A DNA stretch of 14,177 nt from JBGTKH01 sp041744735 (lineage in GTDB: Bacteria > Planctomycetota > Planctomycetia > Pirellulales > Pirellulaceae): the NCBI GenBank assembly GCA_041744735.1, contig JBGTKH010000082.1:1-14177 (forward strand), given 5' to 3'. This document shows positions 7,712-14,083 of the stretch, one piece after another. Position 1 is the first letter of the stretch. The number at the start of each line of letters is the position of its first letter. Under the pieces are notes generated by a model. The model worked only from the letters and a program-made list of their open reading frames with translations, was not told where the DNA came from and made no database searches. The translations under genes and the position numbers were made by a program.

Positions 7712-8026
7712 ATGTATGCCACGGCGATCTCGGCCGACAACCGGCAGGTAATTGGGGACCGACTTCGAGACGACCGAATACAAGCGGACGTCGTTCTGAA
7801 ACACGAGCAAGCCGAAATGATACGGCAATTCCTTGCTAGTCGGCCGTCGTTGCGTCACGTGACGATCGACGGTGCGGACGCCGCTGGCCGGGACGGTCCA
7901 TTGCAATTCGCCGCCCAGCTCGAAATTAGTCCTGGGGTTACACTGCCAACGATTGTTGTAGTGCCGAGCAATGACATAGAAATGCTGGTGCGATTTGCAA
8001 AGTCAGCCGGCGTCCTTGGAATGTAG
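7712..8026 (+). CDS. Unrecognised 104-aa protein between tRNA-Ile and the aminotransferase gene
   Basis: 104 aa, no family recognised. A strong ribosome binding site, GGAGGTG at 7701-7707, sits 4 bases before the ATG, better than those of its neighbours, which argues for a real gene. The sequence looks like a small soluble alpha/beta protein: a helical region with KHEQAEMIRQFLA (50s residues aside, roughly 29-41), then HVTIDGADAAGRDG and a hydrophobic strand LPTIVVVPSNDIEML, ending in VRFAKSAGVLGM. No signal peptide, membrane helix, metal motif or cysteine is present. It is co-directional with the cassette, 43 bases after the tRNA and 50 bases before the aminotransferase. If processing at the tRNA cuts the transcript, this gene would be the first on the downstream fragment. 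The function is unknown. Confidence 0.7.
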   Translation: MYATAISADNRQVIGDRLRDDRIQADVVLKHEQAEMIRQFLASRPSLRHVTIDGADAAGRDGPLQFAAQLEISPGVTLPTIVVVPSNDIEMLVRFAKSAGVLGM

Positions 8027-8076
8027 AACCGCAGTGTTCCACAAGTGACAAACACACGTTTCGGTAGGGTTACCAC

Positions 8077-8961
8077 ATGCAATCGAAAGTATTTATCAAC
8101 GGTCAGTACTTCGACGAACAGGATGCGCGCATCAGCGTGTTCGATCATGGCTTATTGTACGGCAACGGCGTATTTGAGGGAATTCGTTGCTATCGGGGCG
8201 AGCCGTTCCGTCTTGCGGAGCATATCGATCGTCTATTTGATTCTGCCCACTCAATTCACCTCGCGATTCGTCTTACAAAAGACGAGTTGGCCGCGGCAGT
8301 GGCTGAAACGGTGAAGCTAAACGAATTGCAAAATGCTTACGTACGGCTAGTGGTGACGCGGGGCACTGGTCCGGCTCCAGGGTTCGATCCGGCGTGGGCA
8401 TGCGAGCCAAGCATCATCATCATCGCGGCGCCGATCAGCTTGTATCCACCGGCCGCCTACGAACAAGGGATGAAGCTCGTTACGGCAAGCACAATACGAA
8501 ATCCCGACGCATCTGTTAGCCCGCGCGTCAAGTCGCTGAATTACTTGAACAATATCTTGGCAAAACTCGAAGGCATGAACGCGGGTTGTGCCGAGGCCAT
8601 CATGCTAAACCAACATGGCGACGTTGCCGAATGTACCGCGGACAACATCTTTGTCGTAAAAACTGGCGAGTTGAGAACACCAGCAATTGATGCGGGGATC
8701 CTGGTGGGTATAACTCGGGGAATCGTGATTGATTTGGCGACTCGGGAAAACATTCCGGTCGCTGAAACGTGTGTAACGCGCTACGATCTCTATACCGCAG
8801 ACGAGTGCTTTATTACTGGTAGCGCGGCCGAAATCGTGCCAATCATTGCCATCGATGATCGCACCATCGGGTTAGGCAAACCTGGCCCAATTACGCGGAG
8901 GATGATTTCGGCGTTCCAGGAACTAATCGGAGGTCCGATCGCGAATGACGCGATTAAGTAG
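8077..8961 (+). CDS. ilvE: Branched-chain amino acid aminotransferase (class IV PLP enzyme)
   Basis: 294 aa, the usual length. It starts KVFINGQYFDEQDARISVFDHG, followed by LLYGNGVFEGIRCY and FRLAEHIDRLFDSA, the class IV pattern of the IlvE/DAAT/PabC fold. The catalytic lysine is K152 in RVKSLNYLNNILAK. E185 in GDVAECTADNIFVV, GITRG at 211-215 and FITGSAAEIVPI at 246-257 are the PLP and substrate-site motifs. The NIL and EGIRCY features favour branched-chain aminotransferase over D-amino-acid transaminase or aminodeoxychorismate lyase. It interconverts isoleucine, leucine and valine with their 2-oxo acids using glutamate. It is the last gene of the cassette, and the 1 kb after it is gene-poor. 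It could be the general biosynthetic enzyme, or a dedicated one making or degrading a modified isoleucine. Confidence 0.92.
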   Translation: MQSKVFINGQYFDEQDARISVFDHGLLYGNGVFEGIRCYRGEPFRLAEHIDRLFDSAHSIHLAIRLTKDELAAAVAETVKLNELQNAYVRLVVTRGTGPAPGFDPAWACEPSIIIIAAPISLYPPAAYEQGMKLVTASTIRNPDASVSPRVKSLNYLNNILAKLEGMNAGCAEAIMLNQHGDVAECTADNIFVVKTGELRTPAIDAGILVGITRGIVIDLATRENIPVAETCVTRYDLYTADECFITGSAAEIVPIIAIDDRTIGLGKPGPITRRMISAFQELIGGPIANDAIK

Positions 8962-9971
8962 TCATCCGCGTACTCGTCACGTGTTGTGCGTCCAGCAGGG
9001 GCATGTGTCGCGGGCAGAGCGCTCCACGTACACAGTCTGTCAGCCGGCCCGAGCCGATCGGGCAGCCCTTAACGGGTGATGTGCGCTGGAGAGTTGACGG
9101 AACTCGCCGAACAGGGCCAAGATTGGGCGTTCGCTCGGGTAATCGGTGAGTCGATGCACAAACTGGAGCCGCGGGCTGTTGAAGTCCCGTTTGGTCCGGC
9201 CAAACCGCCGTCAACACTAGGCTCGCCGCGATCAGTGACGAGCGATCGCGAATTTCCACACGTCACTGCCATTGTTGACAGCGTGTTGGTGCCGGGGAAA
9301 GCCTTGCCAATCGCGACAGGAATCGCGGCAGGCTGTCGAGGCTAGTGACTGATTTTCACGAACCACGTGTGTTGCTCGTCATGTCAGAGAATTCCGGGAC
9401 GAAGAACTGGCATTTGTTGTTGCGTTAAGCGAAGGGGCGCCCTCCAAATAGTTGATGTGTGACACCTAACCAGTGGTTAAAGGATCGAAGACGGAGACGT
9501 CGCAAGGCACAGCTAATCCGCCACGTACACCGATTTGGTCTGGCCTTACGAAAACGACCAACGAAACCGACGACTCCAGTAAAGAAACATGTGGCGGACA
9601 ATTGGCGACTCGGGCACGGAATCCGGCACGGAATCCAGTGGTATCCAGTCGAATTCTTTGTACAATGTAGACGTGTGAGCGATTTGAAGGGTATTGCAGA
9701 AAATGCCGGAAGTCGTGTCTTTCAAACAAGTTCGGAACAGTCGTTGAAGCGACCAGCGGGATCGAGACACCGGCCTACGGAACCGAAGGTTAGAGGTTCG
9801 AGCCCTCTGGGGTGTACTTTCTACGGCCGCCATGGGTGATCGGTACAAGTATCCCTTGTAATCCGAAGTGCCGGCGACGCTGGCTCCTGTTTTCCGAGAG
9901 ATATTTGGCGGCGACTGGATCCCCATGCTAGGGTTTGTAGGGGCGACAAGTGTATCTTTTGGAACCTAGCC
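8962..9971. other. Gene-poor region with degraded sequence and a tRNA-like remnant
   Basis: About 1 kb without a gene I would support. A frame at 9076-9345 (+) encodes 89 aa beginning MMCAGELTELAEQGQ; its first half looks protein-like and the rest does not, so it may be a decayed gene. A 12-base tandem duplication GGCACGGAATCC occurs at 9613-9624 and 9625-9636. A weak hairpin at 9047-9063 (GCCCGA/TCGGGC) lies about 85 bases after the aminotransferase stop, without a T tract. The clearest feature is the tRNA-Arg-like remnant at 9740-9816. Confidence 0.55.
9740..9816 (+). pseudogene. Decayed tRNA-Arg (ACG-like) sequence
   Basis: The 77-base stretch has tRNA length and order. The T arm is perfect: AGAGG (9792-9796), TTCGAGC, CCTCT (9804-9808), then a 3' acceptor strand GGGGTGT with discriminator A9816. 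The anticodon region CCGGC-CTACGGA-ACCGA keeps only three central stem pairs around a loop with ACG in anticodon position. The D arm reads GCGACCAGCGGGATCGA, a changed form of the usual GCTCAGCTGGATAGAGC. The 5' acceptor strand (GTCGTTG at 9740-9746) no longer pairs with the 3' strand. It is therefore best called a tRNA-Arg pseudogene. It may be a relic of an integration event at the edge of the region. The identity as tRNA-derived is fairly sure; the amino acid is less so. Confidence 0.55.
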
Positions 9972-10781
9972 ATGAATGCCAGTCATCTCAGCAGCGGACA
10001 GTGTGACCTTGGACCGGTGATGGGCACCATTCGATGTACGAGCGAGCGGCTGCAAATCGCACTTTGCATCGTTGCTGTGGTCGCGTTCGTCGTCTTGTAC
10101 AAGTCTTACGGAACGGGTTTCTCCGTGGGATGGGGCATCGTCGGCATGGCTGTGTTCTTAACCGGCGCGGCGCTCGCATTTAAGTATCTTCCCTTTTTTA
10201 GTACTCGGTTCGTCATCGGTGAACGGGGTCTGGAAGTTTCGGTCAATGGCAAGTCCGTTCGAATCCCTTACGATCAGGTCAGCGAGTTCAGCGAAAGGCA
10301 TACACATCGCTTCATGCGTCTTGGTGGCGGAAATGCATACGTCGGAAGTCGGGCCGAATTCGAAATTCTCGTCGATGGCTGCCAGCGCCCCATAAAATGC
10401 AATTGCGAGTACCATCGGGAAAAGTCAACGGCCAAGACCATTGAATTAGCACGTGAGAAGCTCTCCGCGTCAGTCGAACTGAAACTCGCGCGACTCATCG
10501 AGGGGACGGGTGAGGTGGCGATCGGCCCTAGCGTATTCCTGTCCTTTGATGGATTGCGAATTGAGGATCCTAAGTTTCAGACCAGTCGCCTGGTGCCTTT
10601 CGAAGACATCGAGACGTGGCGAAAGTCCGACACTGACATGCTTCTCTACAAAAACGGAGACGGAATGCCCTTTCTGGCGCTGCCTCTGGATTTTACCAAC
10701 TTCATCCCTGGGTTTGCCTTATTGACGAAAATTCATCATCAGTGTGGCCAAGACAATCACGCCACAGTCGGCAAGTGCTGA
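9972..10781 (+). CDS. Membrane protein with two N-terminal helices, DUF6585-like
   Basis: 269 aa. Two hydrophobic helices are clear: about residues 27-43 (LQIALCIVAVVAFVVLY) and 51-70 (SVGWGIVGMAVFLTGAALAF). They are followed by a soluble region with two repeated PH-like units: FVIGERGLEVSVNGKSVRIPYDQVSEF at about 80-106 and FLSFDGLRIEDPKFQ...LVPFEDIETW in the second half. This 'glycine-strand, then [IV]P[YF][DE][QD][IV]' layout resembles DUF6585-type bacterial proteins of unknown function. The start ATG at 9972 has no clear ribosome binding site; a later ATG at 10020 is possible. It stands alone on the plus strand and is convergent with the PQQ-propeller gene 66 bases away. No link to the isoleucine cassette is evident. 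Confidence 0.75.
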   Translation: MNASHLSSGQCDLGPVMGTIRCTSERLQIALCIVAVVAFVVLYKSYGTGFSVGWGIVGMAVFLTGAALAFKYLPFFSTRFVIGERGLEVSVNGKSVRIPYDQVSEFSERHTHRFMRLGGGNAYVGSRAEFEILVDGCQRPIKCNCEYHREKSTAKTIELAREKLSASVELKLARLIEGTGEVAIGPSVFLSFDGLRIEDPKFQTSRLVPFEDIETWRKSDTDMLLYKNGDGMPFLALPLDFTNFIPGFALLTKIHHQCGQDNHATVGKC

Positions 10782-10847
10782 TTAACTCAAATCGGCGACT
10801 AACTCGTGCATTCGCGCAACTGGTCAAGCAATCTCGAAAATACACTG

Positions 10848-12170
10848 TCACTCCTCCGCGGCCAGACTGACGCAGACGAGTTCTTTATCGTTGCGGGCGA
10901 AGACGCAGCGGTCGGCGAAGGCGGGGTGGGACCAGACTACGGGGCGGCCGAAGGATTCGTTGGTGGGCTGGAGGACGTGGAAGCGGCTGAGTTCTTTGTA
11001 ACCGGTCGGCGAGAGGTTGGCCAGGATCAGATCGCCCGTTTCGCTAAACAAAACGAAGCGGTCTTCGTGCTGGACCAGGAACACGGTGCCGTGGCTGGCT
11101 CGCCGGTCGCCGCCGGTCGTGGGCTGGAACGTTTGCCACAGTCGCTCGCCGTCCTTCAGCCGCACGCCAAACAGGGCTCCCAACTGGCAATCGTTGCCGT
11201 AGATCATGTCGCCGATTAGCAGCGGCGTGCTGTTGGCACAGTAGACGGCGCTCTTGGCGTCTCCGCGCCACTCGATTTCCGCGCCCGGTTTGTCGTTCAG
11301 TTTCAGCAGCGCCCCGACGTTCCCGATGCTGCTGGCAAACAGATAGTCACCTGCCTGCCGCGGCGCCGTGATCGACATGCGATAGGCCGGCGCGAGCGGC
11401 ACGGTCCAGTAGACTTCGCCGGTCTGCGGGTTCAGGCTGTTGAGTGATTCGGGATGCCAGATCAGCAGTTGCTTTCTGTCAGCATGCTCGATCATCGTCG
11501 GCGGGCAGTAACCTGGTTCCGGGGCCGACAGCGCCCGCCAGACCTCGCGGCCGGTGTTTTTGTCGAAGGCCACGGCCACGCTTCCCTCGCCGCCGACAAC
11601 GCAGTACAGCAGATCGCCGTCGACCAGCGGATGAGCGGCGAAGCCCCAGATCGGCGTTTCGGTTTTGTATTCTTTGGTGAGGTCCTTGCTCCACACGACT
11701 TGCCCGTCGTCCGCGTCCAAGCACAGCAGGTTGCCTTCCGCGCCTAGCGTGTAGACTTTACCCGCGTCGACCGTGGGCGTACAGCGCGGCCCGCGCGGGT
11801 AAGAGATGTTGTAGGGCCGATCGTACTCGTGCTTCCACAACAGCTTGCCCGTGTCGGCGGCGAAGCAGAGTACGCGCTCAGTGCCTTCCAGGTTGTCGCG
11901 GCCGCCCGGATTGTTGGTAGACTGGCCGGTGCGCCGCACGTAGTCGGTGACAAACACTTTGCCGCCCGCCACTGCCGGGCCGCTGTAACCATCTGCCACC
12001 GGCACGCGCCACTTGACCGGCAAGCCGTCCGCCGGGAACCGCTCGACCAAACCCTTCTCCCGCCAAATACTGTCCCGTTGCGGACCCAGCCACTGCGGCC
12101 AATCATCGGCCACCGCGGGTTGCAAAAGCGCGAGAGCGAGCAGGAACAATAACGTGGACGCGAGTCGCAT
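10848..12170 (-). CDS. Secreted PQQ-like beta-propeller protein
   Basis: 440 aa from the ATG at 12170; a start at 12203 is also open, but the 12170 start has AGGAG about 9 bases upstream and gives a clean signal peptide, MRLASTLLFLLALALLQPAVA, cut before DDWPQW. The DWPQWLGPQRD opening is typical of planctomycete PQQ-like repeat proteins. Propeller blades show the repeated pattern [LVA]x[FL]xxxTGxxxW: FAADTGKLLW, LDADDGQVVW, FDKNTGREVW, LNPQTGEVYW, RLKDGERLW. Proteins of this layout are exported, probably periplasmic, and resemble BamB or the quinoprotein dehydrogenase fold. No dehydrogenase catalytic motif is evident, so binding or scaffold roles are as likely as enzymatic ones. The long inverted-repeat element at 12208-12420 lies directly upstream. 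Confidence 0.92.
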   Translation of the reverse strand: MRLASTLLFLLALALLQPAVADDWPQWLGPQRDSIWREKGLVERFPADGLPVKWRVPVADGYSGPAVAGGKVFVTDYVRRTGQSTNNPGGRDNLEGTERVLCFAADTGKLLWKHEYDRPYNISYPRGPRCTPTVDAGKVYTLGAEGNLLCLDADDGQVVWSKDLTKEYKTETPIWGFAAHPLVDGDLLYCVVGGEGSVAVAFDKNTGREVWRALSAPEPGYCPPTMIEHADRKQLLIWHPESLNSLNPQTGEVYWTVPLAPAYRMSITAPRQAGDYLFASSIGNVGALLKLNDKPGAEIEWRGDAKSAVYCANSTPLLIGDMIYGNDCQLGALFGVRLKDGERLWQTFQPTTGGDRRASHGTVFLVQHEDRFVLFSETGDLILANLSPTGYKELSRFHVLQPTNESFGRPVVWSHPAFADRCVFARNDKELVCVSLAAEE

Positions 12171-12207
12171 GGGTGGTCTCCTGTTGATCGTTGTGGCGAA
12201 CATTGTC

Positions 12208-12420
12208 GTTTAACCCGTAGCCGCAGGCGAGGGCGGAGCACAGGTGGCGGCATCACCAGCACCTACGCCCTTTGATGTTGCGCTATTCGACGGATGGTAG
12301 CCGAATTCGCCAGAATTTGGACGGTCGTGAGTTGGACTCCAAAACCAAATTCTGGCGAATTCGGCTACAAGTTTTTGCTAGCGCAACATCAGAACCTATG
12401 CCTACGGCTGCGGGTTAAAC
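12208..12420. repeat. Nested inverted-repeat element (MITE/REP-like)
   Basis: Three concentric inverted repeats share one centre. The inner arms, 12297-12320 and 12345-12368, are 24 bases each and fully complementary (starting GTAGCCGAATTCGCC), with a 24-base spacer that itself contains the small palindrome TTGGACTCCAA. The middle arms, 12273-12285 (TGATGTTGCGCTA) and 12379-12391 (TAGCGCAACATCA), are perfect. The outer arms, 12208-12233 (starting GTTTAACCCG) and 12395-12420 (ending CGGGTTAAAC), match at 21 of 26 positions. The left side has about 40 extra bases between outer and middle arms. The outer right arm ends 3 bases before the stop of the lipoprotein gene. No transposase is present, so a non-autonomous mobile repeat is likely. 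It could also act as a transcription end for the lipoprotein gene. Confidence 0.85.
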
Positions 12421-12423
12421 GAG

Positions 12424-12846
12424 TTAGTTTGATTTTAGTGCAAGGGGCACGTCGTTTGCGCCGGGTTGGACTTCGACTTTTAGGTCCGACAGCTCGGTGC
12501 TGCCGTATTTCTCGGGCGTTAGCAGTTTGAATTGCACCTCCTCGGTGGGCGACCTAGTGGGCATCGCTTCATTGGCGACCACCGTGGCCACGTACGAGCC
12601 GGGAGTCAGGCCGGCGCCGGTACCGGTGCTCAGTTCGTAGCAGCCCTGAGCATCGATTTGGCCGTATGCCGGGGCGCCTAATCCCGCGGCCGGATGAAAG
12701 GTCACAGTGCCCGAAGTCAACGGCTTGCCGTCAAGCGTCACTGTGCCACTGACCTGAGCTGCGTGTTTGGCACAGCCGAGCGTAAACAACGTTATCACCA
12801 GCAATGCAAATGCTGAAGTGACTCGACGCGAAATGGAGTTGGTCAT
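12424..12846 (-). CDS. Small lipoprotein with a carboxypeptidase-regulatory (transthyretin-like) domain
   Basis: 140 aa. A basic N-terminus, a hydrophobic segment and a lipobox FTLGC (C25) mark a lipoprotein signal peptide (signal peptidase II cut before C25). The mature part opens AQVSGTVTLDGKPLTSGTVTFHPA, then GQIDAQGCYELSTG and LTPGSYVATVVANE: one carboxypeptidase-regulatory/transthyretin-like beta-sandwich of the kind very abundant in planctomycetes. The role is unknown; such proteins are presumed cell-envelope components. The start codon lies in a short A/T-rich hairpin (CATTATT 12844-12850 / AATAATG 12856-12862), with no clear Shine-Dalgarno sequence. It lies between the M42 peptidase gene upstream and the repeat element downstream. 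Confidence 0.9.
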   Translation of the reverse strand: MTNSISRRVTSAFALLVITLFTLGCAKHAAQVSGTVTLDGKPLTSGTVTFHPAAGLGAPAYGQIDAQGCYELSTGTGAGLTPGSYVATVVANEAMPTRSPTEEVQFKLLTPEKYGSTELSDLKVEVQPGANDVPLALKSN

Positions 12847-12892
12847 TATTGCACCAATAATGTTGTTCGGCGTTTCCTGGGTGACGATTTTT

Positions 12893-12956
12893 GTGGCGTA
12901 AGCTTCCAGCTTGCGATTGCACGGCCAATCAACGGCAAGCAGGATGCTTACCCCAC
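12893..12956. repeat. Imperfect inverted repeat between the lipoprotein and M42 genes (REP-like)
   Basis: Left arm 12893-12914 (begins GTGGCGTAAGCTTCC) and right arm 12935-12956 (ends GATGCTTACCCCAC) are complementary at 19 of 22 positions. Inside the spacer, GATTG (12915-12919) and CAATC (12926-12930) also pair, giving a long hairpin with one asymmetric bulge. It lies between the M42 stop (12969) and the lipoprotein start (12846). On the minus strand it is not followed by a T tract, so a repeat element or RNA-stabilising hairpin is more likely than an intrinsic terminator. Confidence 0.65.
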
Positions 12957-12968
12957 TTTTACAAAAAG

Positions 12969-14027
12969 CTATGGGCGAAAATCTTCGTCGCCGGTCAATC
13001 CGCTGGCGAAGGCGGCCAGCAGATCGGCGGCTTTATCAATGTCTTCCAACGAGATCATCTCGACGGCGCTGTGCATGTAGCGGTTGGGGATGCTGACCAA
13101 TCCCGTCGCCACGCCCGCGCGGCTGATTTGGATGGTGTTGGCGTCGTTCGGCGTCGCGCGGCCGATGGCGGCCAACTGGTACGGGATGTTTTCCTGGACA
13201 CAAACTTCGATGAGCCGTTCGGTGACCACGGGATTCATGTTCGGCCCGCGATAGATCACCGGTCCGCTGCCAAGGTTGATTTCGCCTTGTTGCTTTTTGT
13301 CGATCGTGGGGCAGTCGGTGGCATGCGTGACATCGACAGCGACGCCGACCTGCGGGTCGATGCCGTACGCGCTGGTCTTCGCGCCGCGCAGGCCGATCTC
13401 TTCCTGCACGGTCGACACGGCATACAGCGAGCACTTCAGCGGCCTGCGGCCGATCCGCCGCAGGGCCTCGATCACCACCCACAGCCCGCATTTGTTGTCC
13501 ATCGCAGGCGAGTTGGCCAGATTGTTTCGCATCGGCTGATAGCCCAACTCCAACGTCACCGGGTCGCCGATGCGGATCAACTCGGCGGCTTCCTCTTTCT
13601 TCTTCGCTCCGATGTCCAGCCACAGATCCTTTTCCTTAACGACCTGTTTGCGTTCTTCGTCCGTGAGCAGATGAATCGGCTTGCGAGCGATCACGGCCGG
13701 GATCGGGCCGCCTTTGGTCCAGACGGTCATGCGCTGTCCGACCAACTGCTGCGGGTCCCAGCCGCCGATCGTTTGCGTGTAGATGAAGCCGTTCTCGTCG
13801 ATCTGCGTGACGAGCAAGCCGATCTGATCGCAGTGCCCCGCGAACATCACACGCAGCGACGCGCCGGGATTGTTGCAAGCGATTACGTTGCCGTGGTAGT
13901 CGGTGGTCACCTGATCGGCGAAATCGTTTACGTATTGCCGGACCACGTCTTGAATCGGGCGTTCGTAACCGGACGGGCTGGGAGTTTCGAGTAGTTTCTT
14001 TAGAAAGTCTTGGGCGGCTGCTTCCAT
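12969..14027 (-). CDS. M42 family metallopeptidase (glutamyl aminopeptidase / FrvX-like)
   Basis: 352 aa, family length. The start shows SPSGYERPIQDVV. The di-zinc ligands and catalytic residues are visible in order: H65 and D67 in MFAGHCDQIGLLV, bridging D177 in SPAMDNKCG, catalytic E209 and ligand E210 in STVQEEIGLRGA, D232 in AVDVTHATD, and H319 in NRYMHSAVEM. Residues roughly 70-165 form the inserted PDZ-like domain of the M42 fold, involved in forming dodecameric shells. The enzyme is cytoplasmic and trims amino acids from peptide N-termini; specificity (Glu/Asp, Leu or Lys type) cannot be read here. AGGA lies about 10 bases before the ATG. It is preceded by a terminator of another minus-strand gene, so it probably has its own promoter in 14028-14050 or reads through from upstream. 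Confidence 0.95.
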   Translation of the reverse strand: MEAAAQDFLKKLLETPSPSGYERPIQDVVRQYVNDFADQVTTDYHGNVIACNNPGASLRVMFAGHCDQIGLLVTQIDENGFIYTQTIGGWDPQQLVGQRMTVWTKGGPIPAVIARKPIHLLTDEERKQVVKEKDLWLDIGAKKKEEAAELIRIGDPVTLELGYQPMRNNLANSPAMDNKCGLWVVIEALRRIGRRPLKCSLYAVSTVQEEIGLRGAKTSAYGIDPQVGVAVDVTHATDCPTIDKKQQGEINLGSGPVIYRGPNMNPVVTERLIEVCVQENIPYQLAAIGRATPNDANTIQISRAGVATGLVSIPNRYMHSAVEMISLEDIDKAADLLAAFASGLTGDEDFRP

Positions 14028-14040
14028 GGTGGTGTCATCC

Positions 14041-14072
14041 TAAAAAGTCCAAAAGCGGCGACGAGTCGCCGC
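14041..14072 (-). terminator. Intrinsic terminator of the gene entering from the right
   Basis: Read on the minus strand, GCGGCGA (14072-14066), loop CTCG, TCGCCGC (14061-14055) forms a perfect 7-bp GC-rich stem, followed by TTTT, GGAC and TTTTT. It lies 12 bases after the stop codon of the partial gene at 14084 and just before the M42 start, the expected place for a rho-independent terminator. GC-rich hairpins of this type can also be dispersed repeats. Confidence 0.65.
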
Positions 14073-14083
14073 ACTCCAAGGTG

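Noticed and set aside
9047..9063. GCCCGA/TCGGGC hairpin as terminator of the cassette
   Set aside because: Only 6 pairs and no following T tract; not enough to call a terminator.
9076..9345. 89-codon open frame (+) after the aminotransferase gene
   Set aside because: Only the first half resembles protein; no recognisable family or good ribosome binding site. At most a decayed gene, so noted within the gene-poor region entry.
12891..13994. 367-codon open frame (+) antisense to the M42 peptidase gene
   Set aside because: It is the mirror of a GC-rich gene whose minus-strand product has all M42 metal ligands; its own product is rich in R, H, D and Q as typical of shadow frames.
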